NCBI GenBank assembly: GCA_016929635.1
Contig: JAFGIL010000033.1
Coordinates: 1 to 62,099, forward strand
Length of the DNA: 62,099 nucleotides
Direction of reading: 5' to 3'
From: Endomicrobiales bacterium
GTDB lineage: Bacteria; Elusimicrobiota; Endomicrobiia; Endomicrobiales; JAFGIL01
Below, piece after piece: positions 1 through 9,240 of this stretch. The translations under genes were made by a program, and so were the position numbers. How positions within the stretch are numbered: the stretch's first letter is position 1; each line of letters opens with the position of its first letter. The notes beneath the pieces are model-generated. The model searched no databases. It was not told the origin of the DNA and was given only the letters and a program-made list of their open reading frames with translations.

Positions 1-43
1 AAATAATTTCAGATAATATCAGTCTTCCCAGTACTAATTGAAA

Positions 44-72
44 TTGACAAAAATTGATAAAATTGATAGTAT
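44..72 (+). promoter_or_regulatory. Putative sigma70-type promoter of the lysine operon
   Basis: TTGACA (44-49) and TAGTAT (67-72) are separated by 17 bases and lie 35 bases before the lysA start. This fits a vegetative promoter for the lysA-dapF-dapA-dapB run. The window begins just upstream, so the operon may instead start earlier. Confidence 0.45.
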
Positions 73-106
73 TAACTGAAAATTCAAATAATAATAAAGG
101 GTAATT

Positions 107-1339
107 ATGTTATATTTTATTAAGAATCAGCTATATGTAGAGAAAGTATCCTTGGGGTCTCTGGGTAGGAGATTTGGCACTCCTTTATTTATATATTCAA
201 AACAGCAATTGATTAATAACTATATCAATTTTGATTCTGCTTTTAGCTCAGTCCCACATCTCATCTGTTATGCAATCAAGGCAAATTCTAATTTCTCTAT
301 TTTAAAAACCCTGGCAAAGCAGGGAGCCGGGATTGATATTACTTCAGGCGGCGAGCTTTACAGGGCATTGCGTTCCGGATTTTCTCCAAAGAAGATTGTT
401 TACGCAGGGATCGGAAAAACCTCGGAAGAAATTGAATATGCTTTAAAAAGCAATATATTAATGTTTAATGTGGAATCAATAGAAGAACTTCATTTGATTA
501 ATAGATTGGGTAATCGTTACAGAAGAAAGATGCCAATAGCGTTTAGAATAAATCCTCATGTTGACGCGCATACGCACAAGTATATCACGACGGGAAAAAG
601 CGGTTCGAAGTTCGGAATACCTTACCCTGAAGCATTAGATGTTTATAGGTTTGCAAGCCGTTTAAAGAACATAGATGTTGCCGGGATTCATTGTCATATT
701 GGCTCTCAATTAACGAGTGTAAAGCCTTTCCATCTTTCTGCTTTAAGACTGGCAAAGATTATGGGATCTTTGTCTAAGAACGGAATCAGGTTAAGGTACG
801 TTGATATGGGGGGTGGGTTAGGTATCAAGTATCACAACGAAAAGACACAAACACCAAAAGACCTGTCAAATGCAGTCTTGTCTGTGTTCAAGGATTTTTC
901 CGGTACTTTTATTTTTGAACCGGGCAGATACATTGTGGGAAATACAGGCGTGCTTCTTGTTAAGGTGATATACAGAAAAAAAGCTGACGGGAAGAACTTC
1001 CTGATTGTTGACGGGGGGATGAACGATTTGATCCGTCCGACTCTGTATGAGGCTTATCATGAAATTATTCCGGTAGGAAATCACAACAGAAAGAAGGTGA
1101 AGCTTGATGTGGTGGGCCCTATTTGCGAAACCGGGGATTTTCTGGGAAAGGGCCGCCTTTTACCTTTGGCAGAGCAGGGAGAGTACCTCGCTGTAATGGG
1201 TGCCGGAGCTTATTCCATGGCAATGTCGTCCCAATACAATTCACGGGTTCGTGCGGCTGAAGTTATGGTAGACGGCAGCAATGTCAGGGTTATCCGCGAA
1301 AGAGAAAAATATCAAGATTTAACAGCCAAGGAAAAATAG
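107..1339 (+). CDS. lysA: Diaminopimelate decarboxylase
   Basis: Makes L-lysine and CO2 from meso-diaminopimelate with PLP, the last step of lysine synthesis in the cytoplasm. The 410-residue length is normal for the fold-III decarboxylase family. Visible signatures are the PLP lysine in YAIKAN (K58), HCHIGSQL near residue 195, the phosphate-binding GGGLG loop (235-239), EPGR (271-274) and the C-terminal CETGDFLG (C340), where the cysteine contributes to the active site across the dimer. The ATG follows AAAGGGT. It opens a tightly packed lysine cluster, with dapF starting one base after its stop, so co-transcription is likely. Confidence 0.96.
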   Translation: MLYFIKNQLYVEKVSLGSLGRRFGTPLFIYSKQQLINNYINFDSAFSSVPHLICYAIKANSNFSILKTLAKQGAGIDITSGGELYRALRSGFSPKKIVYAGIGKTSEEIEYALKSNILMFNVESIEELHLINRLGNRYRRKMPIAFRINPHVDAHTHKYITTGKSGSKFGIPYPEALDVYRFASRLKNIDVAGIHCHIGSQLTSVKPFHLSALRLAKIMGSLSKNGIRLRYVDMGGGLGIKYHNEKTQTPKDLSNAVLSVFKDFSGTFIFEPGRYIVGNTGVLLVKVIYRKKADGKNFLIVDGGMNDLIRPTLYEAYHEIIPVGNHNRKKVKLDVVGPICETGDFLGKGRLLPLAEQGEYLAVMGAGAYSMAMSSQYNSRVRAAEVMVDGSNVRVIREREKYQDLTAKEK

Positions 1340-1340
1340 T

Positions 1341-2168
1341 ATGGGTAAAACAATACGCTTTCATAAATTATCCGCAGCCGGCAATGATTTTATACTTATT
1401 GATAACAGGAAAAAAATATTGCCGAGAAACCTTTCTGCTGTTGCGAAAAAACTGTGCCACAGGATGTTTTCTGTGGGCGCGGACGGTATTATTACACTGG
1501 AAAACAGTAGAAAAGCGGATTTTAAAATGGTATATTATAACTCCGATGGCTCGTTTGCCGCTATGTGCGGCAACGGGGGGCGTTCCGTTGCAAGGTTTGC
1601 TCATTTGATAGGCGCTGCGGACAGGAAAATGAAGTTTGAGACGGCAGCAGGCTTTGTCCATGCGGAAATACTGGGAAAAAATATCAGGCTGCAGCTCTAT
1701 GAACCGAAAGATACACGGCTGGATTTATCACTTCGCGTTAACGGCAGGGATTTGGGGTTATCCTTTATTGATACCGGGGTGCCTCACGTTGTTGTGATTG
1801 TAAATGACATAAAAAGAGTTGATGTGGCCGGGCTTGGGAGAATGATAAGGTTTCATAAGGAGTTTGCTCCCGCAGGTACAAACGTAAACTTTATCCAGAA
1901 AAAAAACAATAATACCCTGTTTGTCAGGACTTATGAACGCGGCGTGGAAGGGGAAACCCTGGCCTGCGGTACAGGAGTCACTGCAAGTGCGGTTATAGCC
2001 GCTTTGAAAGGAATTGTAAGCGTTCCCGTTAATTGTATCACAAGCGGCGGGGAAACTTTGCGCGTTTCCTTTACAAAAAATGATTTGGAGGACTTTATAT
2101 CACCGGTTTCGAATTTATATCTTGAAGGTCCTGCGGAAGTAACATTTAAAGGAGAAGTTATAGTTTAA
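1341..2168 (+). CDS. dapF: Diaminopimelate epimerase
   Basis: Interconverts LL- and meso-diaminopimelate without a cofactor, using two cysteines as acid and base. Both are present in their family motifs: MCGNGGR (C76) and ETLACGTG (C209). The 275-residue length and the N-terminal KLSAAGNDF are typical. It acts between DapL and LysA, and meso-DAP is also the peptidoglycan cross-link residue. The start lies one base after the lysA stop, suggesting translational coupling. Confidence 0.96.
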   Translation: MGKTIRFHKLSAAGNDFILIDNRKKILPRNLSAVAKKLCHRMFSVGADGIITLENSRKADFKMVYYNSDGSFAAMCGNGGRSVARFAHLIGAADRKMKFETAAGFVHAEILGKNIRLQLYEPKDTRLDLSLRVNGRDLGLSFIDTGVPHVVVIVNDIKRVDVAGLGRMIRFHKEFAPAGTNVNFIQKKNNNTLFVRTYERGVEGETLACGTGVTASAVIAALKGIVSVPVNCITSGGETLRVSFTKNDLEDFISPVSNLYLEGPAEVTFKGEVIV

Positions 2169-2191
2169 TTTCAAATAGTTTCGGAGGTTTT

Positions 2192-3067
2192 ATGTTTTCA
2201 GGTTCTTTTGTAGCAATAGTAACGCCGTTTAAAAATAATAAAGTTGATATAGATAAACTAAAAGAATTAGTTGAGTTCCAGATTAAAAACGGAACGTCGG
2301 GTATTGTGCCCTGCGGTACTACAGGGGAATCGGCTACCCTTTCCCATGACGAGCATGATCTGGTTATTGAGACTGTGGTAAAGGCTGTAAACAAGAGAGC
2401 GAAGGTAGTGGCAGGAACCGGTTCAAACAGTACTGAAGAGGCTTTAAGGCTAACCAGGTTTGCAGAGAAAGTCGGGTGTGACGGAGCCTTGATGGTTTCT
2501 CCCTATTACAATAAGCCGACTCAGAAAGGGTTGTATCTGCATTTTAAAAAGGTAGCGGATGCCGTAAAGATACCTATTATGCTTTACAATATCCAGGGCA
2601 GAACAGCAGTTAACATTGCACCCGAAACCACGGCGAAACTCTCCAGGGATTGCAAGAATATAGTTGCAATGAAGGAAGCATCAGGCTCGCTTGACCAGAT
2701 GTCAAAGACTAGAGGGCTTTGTCCTGGATTGGATTTGCTCTCCGGTGATGATGCTTTAACATTGCCTTTATTGTCTATAGGCGGCGTTGGTGTTGTTTCT
2801 GTTGTGGCAAACATAGTGCCGAAAGATGTTTCAAACATGGTTTCAGCTTTTCAGAGCGGAAAGCTGGAAGAAGCGCAGGAGCTGCATTATAAGCTTTCTC
2901 CTTTAGTGAAAGCCATGTTTTTGGAAACAAACCCCATACCTGTAAAAACAGCTATGGGTATTTTGGGGATGTGTTCCGGGGACCTGCGTTTGCCTATGTG
3001 TGAAATGGAAGAAAGCAATAAGGAAAAACTTAAAAAAGCTATTAAGGATTATGGATTATTAAAGTAG
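2192..3067 (+). CDS. dapA: 4-hydroxy-tetrahydrodipicolinate synthase
   Basis: Condenses pyruvate with aspartate semialdehyde, the committed step of the DAP pathway. This is a TIM-barrel class I aldolase of 291 residues. The Schiff-base lysine is K161 in VAMKEASG, the catalytic tyrosine is Y132 in LYN, and the substrate-binding GTTGES motif is at 42-47. A good ribosome site (GGAGG) precedes the ATG. Usually feedback-inhibited by lysine; the sequence alone does not say whether this one is. Confidence 0.96.
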   Translation: MFSGSFVAIVTPFKNNKVDIDKLKELVEFQIKNGTSGIVPCGTTGESATLSHDEHDLVIETVVKAVNKRAKVVAGTGSNSTEEALRLTRFAEKVGCDGALMVSPYYNKPTQKGLYLHFKKVADAVKIPIMLYNIQGRTAVNIAPETTAKLSRDCKNIVAMKEASGSLDQMSKTRGLCPGLDLLSGDDALTLPLLSIGGVGVVSVVANIVPKDVSNMVSAFQSGKLEEAQELHYKLSPLVKAMFLETNPIPVKTAMGILGMCSGDLRLPMCEMEESNKEKLKKAIKDYGLLK

Positions 3068-3104
3068 TATTTAGCGGAGCTCTGCGCTAATAAAGAGGTA
3101 AATT

Positions 3105-3881
3105 ATGAATAAAATAAAAATAATAGTTTGCGGTGCCTGCGGGAAAATGGGAACAAGAATAATTGATCTGGCGGGCAAAGACGCTGAACTTCAATTTGTC
3201 GGCGGCATAGAAAGAAAAGGCCACCCTTGCATAGAAGAAAGTGATTCAGGGATAAGCTCAAATTTGTCAGACATCATTGCCAATGCCAATGTTGTTGTTG
3301 ATTTTACCAATCCGGAAACATCAATGCACCATCTGGATATAGCCATAAAGAATAAAAGGGCCATTGTTATAGGTACAACGGGTTTTGATGTTGACCAGAT
3401 AAAGAAAATAAAAGAAGCCGGCAGAAAAATCCCGGTAGTTTTTTCTCCGAATATGTCTATAGGGATAAACCTTTTGTTTAAATTGGTGGAAGACGTTGCT
3501 AAGATTATCCCGGATTATGATATTGAGATTGTGGAGCTGCATCATAATCAGAAAAAAGATGCGCCGAGCGGCACGGCTGCGAAACTATACCAGATTTTAG
3601 CGAAAGCCCTTGGCAGGAACGTTGACAAGGCCGGGGTTTACGGCAGGCATGGTATTGTCGGCGTGCGGAAAAAAGATGAGATAGGGGTTCTGGCTGTACG
3701 TGCAGGTGATATTGTAGGAGAACACACCATTTATTTTGCCGGACGCGGAGAAAGAATAGAGCTGACTCACAGGGCTCATTCCAGAGATACTCTTGCTGCC
3801 GGGGCTCTGGTTGCCGCAAAATGGATAATTAAAAAGAAAAAAGGGCTTTTCAGTATGCAGGACGTCCTTGGCATAAAATAA
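3105..3881 (+). CDS. dapB: 4-hydroxy-tetrahydrodipicolinate reductase
   Basis: Reduces the DapA product to tetrahydrodipicolinate with NAD(P)H. The N-terminal nucleotide-binding loop reads CGACGKMG, and the catalytic segment HHNQKKDAPSGTA holds the general-acid histidine and the lysine. Length (258 residues) is normal for the family. It sits between dapA and the later genes of the same cluster with short gaps, so it is probably part of the same transcript. Confidence 0.95.
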   Translation: MNKIKIIVCGACGKMGTRIIDLAGKDAELQFVGGIERKGHPCIEESDSGISSNLSDIIANANVVVDFTNPETSMHHLDIAIKNKRAIVIGTTGFDVDQIKKIKEAGRKIPVVFSPNMSIGINLLFKLVEDVAKIIPDYDIEIVELHHNQKKDAPSGTAAKLYQILAKALGRNVDKAGVYGRHGIVGVRKKDEIGVLAVRAGDIVGEHTIYFAGRGERIELTHRAHSRDTLAAGALVAAKWIIKKKKGLFSMQDVLGIK

Positions 3882-3897
3882 AAGAGGAGGAAGCTAT

Positions 3898-4653
3898 ATG
3901 ATTTATCTTCGTTTTATAGGTAACGGGCATGTAAGATATGGTATTCTCTCAGGTAAAATCATACATGAGATTACGCCTAATTATTTCACAAACTTCAAAA
4001 AAAGCGGCAGAAAATACCGGTTGTCAAAAGTAAGGCTTTTGCCTCCGTGCGAGCCCACAAAGATTATTGCATTAGGGCTTAATTATCTTGACCATGCAAA
4101 GGAGTTAAGGATGCCTATCCCTTTTGAGCCTTTGCTGTTTCTTAAAGCTCCGACTGCGGTTATTGGAACAGAAGAGAATATTGTTTATCCAAAATCCACC
4201 AACCGGCTTGATTTTGAGGCTGAGCTGGCTATAGTCATAAAAAAGAAAGCAAAAAATATCCCGATTAAAAAAGCGAAAGATTACATACTTGGATATACGT
4301 GCTTAAACGATGTTACAGCGCGTGATTTGCAGAGCCAGGACGGACAGTGGGCAAGGGCTAAGTCGTTTGATACTTTTGCTCCTATGGGCCCCTGGATCGT
4401 AAGTGATATTAATCCGAACAATCTGGACATAGAGGCTTATATTAACAGGAAATGCAAGCAATATTCGAATACAAAAGAACTGATTTTCAAGGTTGAGGAA
4501 ATCGTGTATTTTACTTCCAAGATTATGACGCTGCTGCCCGGAGATGTTATCTCGACAGGAACGCCTCCCGGTGTCGGCCCGATGAGTAAAGGCGATACGG
4601 TCAAAATCAAGATTGAGAAGATAGGCACTTTGGTAAACCGTGTTGTCAGGTAA
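3898..4653 (+). CDS. Fumarylacetoacetate hydrolase-family protein
   Basis: A 251-residue protein with the FAH-fold C-terminal domain: GLNYLDHAKEL starts the catalytic domain, acidic metal ligands lie in the DFEAELA stretch, and STGTPPGVGPM forms the terminal loop. Relatives act as acylpyruvate hydrolases, 2-hydroxyhepta-2,4-diene-dioate isomerases or oxaloacetate tautomerases/decarboxylases. The substrate cannot be told from sequence. Its place inside a lysine operon fed by pyruvate and aspartate suggests keto-acid housekeeping, such as removing damaged or enol forms, but this is inference. The ribosome site is GAGGAGG. Confidence 0.85.
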   Translation: MIYLRFIGNGHVRYGILSGKIIHEITPNYFTNFKKSGRKYRLSKVRLLPPCEPTKIIALGLNYLDHAKELRMPIPFEPLLFLKAPTAVIGTEENIVYPKSTNRLDFEAELAIVIKKKAKNIPIKKAKDYILGYTCLNDVTARDLQSQDGQWARAKSFDTFAPMGPWIVSDINPNNLDIEAYINRKCKQYSNTKELIFKVEEIVYFTSKIMTLLPGDVISTGTPPGVGPMSKGDTVKIKIEKIGTLVNRVVR

Positions 4654-4656
4654 AAT

Positions 4657-5016
4657 ATGAAGAAAATATCCGATTTTATACTTGATTTTTTTTCAGATAA
4701 AGAGGACCCGGAAGAAATCGGCTATGACCCTGTCCACGTAGGCGCGATGATTATACTTGTCCTTTTGGGATTAAGCCTGACGTTCTGGCTTTTGTGGGCC
4801 CTTTTGGTTTTTGGCGGAGGAATTCAGGCGAAGATTTTACCGTTAATACAGGTTTTGTTTACTTCAAAGACCGTTGGCGATTTCGGATACGTCGGATATC
4901 CTTACGAAATGGGTGTTTTTGAAGGCTGGGTAACGAACATTATTGCACTTGTTTTTTCGATTCTTGTTATTACAGGAATTTGGTATATATTTACTTATTC
5001 AGGTAAAAAGCAATAA
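4657..5016 (+). CDS. Small two-helix membrane protein, function unknown
   Basis: 119 residues with an acidic N-terminus (DKEDPEEIGYDP) and two hydrophobic spans, roughly residues 30-55 and 92-113. I recognise no family. It starts three bases after the FAH-family stop, so it is likely translated with it. A perfect 18-bp inverted repeat follows before dapL. Not obviously an enzyme; a membrane anchor or accessory role is possible. Confidence 0.7.
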   Translation: MKKISDFILDFFSDKEDPEEIGYDPVHVGAMIILVLLGLSLTFWLLWALLVFGGGIQAKILPLIQVLFTSKTVGDFGYVGYPYEMGVFEGWVTNIIALVFSILVITGIWYIFTYSGKKQ

Positions 5017-5027
5017 TCCAGAAATTA

Positions 5028-5070
5028 CGCCCGTTCCCGGAACGGCCCAATCCCGTTCCGGGAACGGGCG
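5028..5070. repeat. Perfect 18-bp inverted repeat with 7-base loop
   Basis: CGCCCGTTCCCGGAACGG at 5028-5045 is answered by its exact reverse complement at 5053-5070. Each arm is itself almost palindromic around CCGGAACGG. There is no T-run after it, so it is not a standard terminator; it resembles a REP or miniature palindromic element, or an mRNA-processing or stabilising hairpin between the upstream genes and dapL. Confidence 0.85.
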
Positions 5071-5095
5071 AAGGGGCAGGGCATCAGAGGCAAGC

Positions 5096-6259
5096 ATGAA
5101 GATATCTTATAACCAGAAACTAAAGAGGCTCCCTCCATATTTATTTGTCGAAATTGACAGGAAGAAAAAGATTGCCAGGGAAAAAGGGGTGGATATTATA
5201 TCACTGGGTGTCGGGGACCCTGACCTCCCTACCCCTAAGCATATTATAAAAGCAGGCCAGAAGGCTTTAGAGGATCCAAAAAACCATCAATACCCCTTTG
5301 GCGCAGGATTAAAAAGGTTCCGGGAAGCTGTGGCTAAATGGTATAAGAGCCGCTTCGGCGTTACTTTAAATCCAGATGGCGAGATAAGCTCTCTTATAGG
5401 CTCCAAGGAAGGCATCGGGCATTTTCATCTGGCATTCGTAAATCCCGGAGACATTGTTTTAATTCCTGAACCGGGATATCCTGTTTATAATACAGGGACC
5501 ATATTTACGGACGGAGTTCCTCATTTCATGCCTTTACTTGAAAAGAACGGTTTTCTTCCTGACCTGGATGCGATTCCCGGAGATGTCCGGAAGAAAGCTA
5601 AAATAATGTTTATAAACTATCCCAACAATCCCACTTCTGCTGTGGCTGATGTAAAGTTTTTCAAGAAGGTTATTGATTTTGCCAGAGAATACAACATAAT
5701 CGTTGCCCACGACGCCGCGTATTCCGAGATATATTTTGAAGAGAAGCCCATCAGCTTTTTGTCAATGCCTGGCGCTATGGAAGTAGGGGTTGAGTTCCAT
5801 TCAGTCTCAAAGACGTACAACATGACAGGCTGGAGGATAGGTTGGATTTGCGGAAATGCCCAGATAGTAAAAGGACTGGCAACTGTTAAGGATAATTATG
5901 ATTCCGGCACGTTTCAGGCAGTACAGGAAGCGGCTGTTGAGGCGTTAGAATCTTCCCAGGATTGCGTTGAGGAGATGCGGAAAACCTACAAGGAACGAAG
6001 GGATGTTTTTGTTGAAGGATTAAAGAAGCTTGGATGGAAGGTGAATGTGCCCAGGGCAACTTTTTATGTATGGGCTAACGTTCCAAAGGGCTATACATCT
6101 GAAGAAACAGTATCAAAGCTTTTAGAAAGTGCAGGGATAGTCTGCACTCCGGGCAACGGTTTGGGGGCTTCGGGTGAAGGATACGTGCGGTTTGCTTTAA
6201 CAGTAAACACAGACAGGATAAAAGAAGCCCTGAACCGCATGAGTAAAATAAAATGGTAA
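5096..6259 (+). CDS. dapL: LL-diaminopimelate aminotransferase
   Basis: Converts tetrahydrodipicolinate directly to LL-DAP with glutamate as amino donor, replacing the dapC/D/E acylation branch. It is a fold-I PLP aminotransferase of 387 residues: GVGDPDLPTP near the N-terminus, YPNNPT in the middle, and SKTYNMTGWRIG containing the PLP lysine. I chose the ATG at 5096 because the homologous N-terminus (MKISYNQKLKRLPPYLF) begins there; an upstream in-frame start would read through the hairpin. With dapA, dapB, dapF and lysA alongside, the assignment as DapL rather than a generic aminotransferase is well supported. Confidence 0.9.
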   Translation: MKISYNQKLKRLPPYLFVEIDRKKKIAREKGVDIISLGVGDPDLPTPKHIIKAGQKALEDPKNHQYPFGAGLKRFREAVAKWYKSRFGVTLNPDGEISSLIGSKEGIGHFHLAFVNPGDIVLIPEPGYPVYNTGTIFTDGVPHFMPLLEKNGFLPDLDAIPGDVRKKAKIMFINYPNNPTSAVADVKFFKKVIDFAREYNIIVAHDAAYSEIYFEEKPISFLSMPGAMEVGVEFHSVSKTYNMTGWRIGWICGNAQIVKGLATVKDNYDSGTFQAVQEAAVEALESSQDCVEEMRKTYKERRDVFVEGLKKLGWKVNVPRATFYVWANVPKGYTSEETVSKLLESAGIVCTPGNGLGASGEGYVRFALTVNTDRIKEALNRMSKIKW

Positions 6260-6779
6260 AAAAAAAGTTTTATCTTATGTAGCTTATCTGGGATTAGGCT
6301 CTAACCTTTCTAGTCCCAAAAAAAACATTCTCAAAGCATACGCTTATCTTAAAAACTCATACCATTTCAGAATACTAAAAATGTCTCACCTTTATTTAAC
6401 TTCACCTATTGGCCCCAGACAGAATAATTTCATCAACGCAGTTGTAAAAATAAAGACGGATTTATCCCCTGCCCCGTTATTGAGAGCACTCAAAGATATT
6501 GAGAAAAGGATGGGCCGCAAAAAAACAGGAAAACGCTGGGGGCCGAGAGTCATTGATATAGACATCCTTTTGTATGAAAAAAGAATAATAAATCTAAAAA
6601 AACTGAACATACCTCACAGGGAAATGCTTAATCGCAGGTTCGTCCTGGAACCCTTGCTGGAAATAGCTCCCGGTTTAGCCCATCCGGTGATTAAAAGGAA
6701 AATAAAAGAGATTCTTAAATCAGATTTGACATTGAAAAAACAAAAGGTTAAAATACTACAACGAGCTGTAAAATTATGA
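6253..6779 (+). CDS. folK: HPPK (folate pyrophosphokinase), apparently needing a -1 frameshift
   Basis: Pyrophosphorylates 6-hydroxymethyl-dihydropterin in folate synthesis. The family motifs are clear: AYLGLGSN, SPIGPRQNNF, and the catalytic KRWGPRVIDIDILLYE. The open frame for the N-terminus has no ATG, GTG or TTG before residue 43, while an ATG at 6253 overlapping the dapL stop begins MVKKK and then leaves frame. At A6258-A6266 there are nine A residues followed by G; zero-frame codons form A AAA AAG (6261-6267), the classic slippery heptamer. A -1 shift there gives MVKKKVLSYVAYLGLGSN, a perfect HPPK start. Either programmed or transcriptional slippage, or a missing A in the assembly. Confidence 0.8.
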
Positions 6780-6851
6780 AGTTTTTAAAAGCTGTTTATC
6801 ACGTTTTTTCAATGCGGAGCGCTTACTTTCCGGGTGCTTGAGGTATTTTAA

Positions 6852-7655
6852 ATGATAGATAAAATAACAACCACCAAACTGAAGGAATTTAAACAAAAAA
6901 GCCAGAAAATCAGCGTACTTACAGGGTATGATTATGAAACGGCATTGATTCTAAACGAAGCCGGTATTGACGTTGTGCTTATTGGTGATTCCGTCGGCAT
7001 GGTAAAGCTTGGCTATGAAACCACCCTGCCTGTGACAATCGACGATATGATTAGATACTGCAAAGCCGTTAAAAGGGGAAATTCCAGGGCGCTGTTGGTA
7101 GCGGATATGCCTTTTTTATCTTATGAAAATGAAATAAAGGATGCTGTCTTAAATGCGGGTCGATTAATAAAAGAGGGCGAGGTAGAGGCGGTAAAGATTG
7201 AAGGCGGAGCTGAGATGGTAAAGACAATTAAAAAGATTATTGAAGCTAAAATACCCGTTATGGGACATATAGGGCTGACTCCCCAGGCAGTACATCAGAT
7301 GGGCGGCTACAAAGTGCAGGGAAAGGATAAGGATTCTGCTAAAAAGCTGGTTGATTCCGCTAAAATGCTTGAGGAATCAGGTGTATTTGCCCTGGTTTTA
7401 GAGTGTATCCCTGCAGATCTGGCACGTACCATAACCTCAAATATATCCATACCAACAATCGGCATCGGGGCAGGCCCTCATTGCGATGGTCAGGTTCTGG
7501 TTCTCGATGACATGCTGGGCTTGTGTTCCAGGGTCAAACCGAAATTCGTGAAACAATATGTTAATATCAGGGCTAAAATACTGGATGCCGTTAAGCAGTA
7601 CTGCAGTGAAGTGAAGGAAGGAAGATTCCCGTCAGACGAACACACTTACAAATAA
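6852..7655 (+). CDS. panB: 3-methyl-2-oxobutanoate hydroxymethyltransferase
   Basis: Transfers a hydroxymethyl group from methylene-tetrahydrofolate to ketoisovalerate, the first pantothenate step. 267 residues, the usual size. Metal and substrate motifs are visible: VLIGDSVGM, VKIEGG, GHIGLTPQ and the catalytic glutamate in LVLECIP. The preceding folK supports folate supply and panC follows 1.6 kb later, so this stretch is a B-vitamin block interrupted by a glycosyltransferase gene. Confidence 0.96.
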   Translation: MIDKITTTKLKEFKQKSQKISVLTGYDYETALILNEAGIDVVLIGDSVGMVKLGYETTLPVTIDDMIRYCKAVKRGNSRALLVADMPFLSYENEIKDAVLNAGRLIKEGEVEAVKIEGGAEMVKTIKKIIEAKIPVMGHIGLTPQAVHQMGGYKVQGKDKDSAKKLVDSAKMLEESGVFALVLECIPADLARTITSNISIPTIGIGAGPHCDGQVLVLDDMLGLCSRVKPKFVKQYVNIRAKILDAVKQYCSEVKEGRFPSDEHTYK

Positions 7656-7658
7656 AAA

Positions 7659-9092
7659 ATGGGTGAACTAATAAAAAAGCATAAAATATTCTTGGTAATA
7701 TTTTTGTTCGGATTGCTTTTAAGGTTATGGCACATTACGAATCCGTTGCTGGATGAACACCACTGGAGGCAAACCGGAAGCTCTATTATAGCACGCAACT
7801 ATACCAGGAACCTGAATTTTTTTAAGCCGGAACACGATCTTTTATATGAGTATGAGACTGCATACGGCCTTTATGAATATATTGTCGGGGTTTTAGGCAG
7901 GATATTCGGATTTTCCGATATTTTAGGAAGGCTTGTTTCTTTATTCATACATCTGCTGGGATTTTTTTATTTGTACAAACTTCTCGAACGCATCTGGGGC
8001 ATGAGAACAGCTTTATGGGCGTCGGCCTTTTACAGCTTCCTGCCGGTTTCGGTTTTTTATTCCCGTTCTTTTCAGCCTGACGCCAGCATGGCAAGCCTGA
8101 CGATTATTTTCATGTACTATTTCTCCTTGTGGGTGGAGGAAAAGAAGTGGCGGTATTTTTTATTGAGTATTGTTTGTGCCGAGCTTGCGTTTTTAACGAA
8201 AATACCTTCATTTTTCGTGTTTATACCCGCAGCTCTTTACTGGTTTCTATATGATAGATATAAACTGGCAGTTGACTGGAGATGGTATGCTTTTATCCTG
8301 ATAACCATAAGCATTCCTCTTTTTTATCACTGGTACGTTCCCGTGGCGACTGACGGAGAGTTTTTCAGCGCGATATCTTCAAGACAGAATAAATACTCGT
8401 CTTTTGCTGTTTTGCTGAGCCCCGGCTTCTGGTGGAACAGGTTTTTTATCGATATTTCTGAGTATCAATTCACTCATGCGGGATATATATTTCTGATTCT
8501 TGGGATATTTAAGAAAGTGGAAGACAAGAGACAATGGCTGTTTTATTATTGGCTGTTGGGATTTGTCGTTTTTTCTCTGGTAGCTGCGGTAGGCATGACC
8601 CATGAGTATTACTGGATACCTTTTATCCCTGTTGGATGTGCGTTTATAGGGCGTTTTCTTGGCGGTTTTTATTCAGATTATAAAGCACGCTGGCAAAAAT
8701 CAAACACCGGGAAATTCCTGGTAATCCTGGTAAGCTTAATGGTTTTATATTCTATTGTCTTTTCTTTGATAAGGATAAAAGACAGATATAAAGTAAAACT
8801 TAATTATCTTGAGATAGCAGAGATAATAAGGCAAAACAGCAGCAGGGATGAGTCTATCCTGGTTTTTGATAAAGGTGAAACCGAGGTTATTTACTATGCC
8901 AATCGCAAGGGGTATCATGTGCGTATTATTCCTGAGTTAAAAGCTAAGCTCGAGGAAAAAGATAAATATAGCCTGCTTGCGGTTACTGATTTTGATTTAA
9001 AAACAGAATATCCTGATTTTTATTTAGAGCTTGTGGATAAGTCCAGGGTTATATGCGATGGTGAGTACGGCTTAGTTGTAAAATTAAGGTAA
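7659..9092 (+). CDS. GT39-like polytopic glycosyltransferase
   Basis: 477 residues with about ten hydrophobic helices and a short soluble C-terminus. The first periplasmic loop carries LLDEHHWRQ with the acidic DE pair expected in PMT/ArnT-like enzymes that take sugars from polyprenyl-phosphate donors. Acceptor unknown (lipid A, protein or glycan are all possible). It begins three bases after panB, suggesting co-transcription. A second, unrelated-looking GT39 member lies at 27505. The call as a GT-C transferase is firm, the substrate is not. Confidence 0.8.
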   Translation: MGELIKKHKIFLVIFLFGLLLRLWHITNPLLDEHHWRQTGSSIIARNYTRNLNFFKPEHDLLYEYETAYGLYEYIVGVLGRIFGFSDILGRLVSLFIHLLGFFYLYKLLERIWGMRTALWASAFYSFLPVSVFYSRSFQPDASMASLTIIFMYYFSLWVEEKKWRYFLLSIVCAELAFLTKIPSFFVFIPAALYWFLYDRYKLAVDWRWYAFILITISIPLFYHWYVPVATDGEFFSAISSRQNKYSSFAVLLSPGFWWNRFFIDISEYQFTHAGYIFLILGIFKKVEDKRQWLFYYWLLGFVVFSLVAAVGMTHEYYWIPFIPVGCAFIGRFLGGFYSDYKARWQKSNTGKFLVILVSLMVLYSIVFSLIRIKDRYKVKLNYLEIAEIIRQNSSRDESILVFDKGETEVIYYANRKGYHVRIIPELKAKLEEKDKYSLLAVTDFDLKTEYPDFYLELVDKSRVICDGEYGLVVKLR

Positions 9093-9240
9093 GTTACTGG
9101 GAACATAAAACTGTGGTTCATTACATAATGCAGTTGAATAATAAATAATTGAAAAATCAATCTGATTTGGATTTAGTAAATGAAATTGTTGATAATTAGG
9201 ATAACTCTGTGGATAGTTGTGAAATAACTAAGGGTAAAAT

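Noticed and set aside
4943-5095. Longer dapL start upstream
   Set aside because: It would translate the GC-rich hairpin and part of the membrane protein gene; family members begin at MKISYNQKL-like residues.
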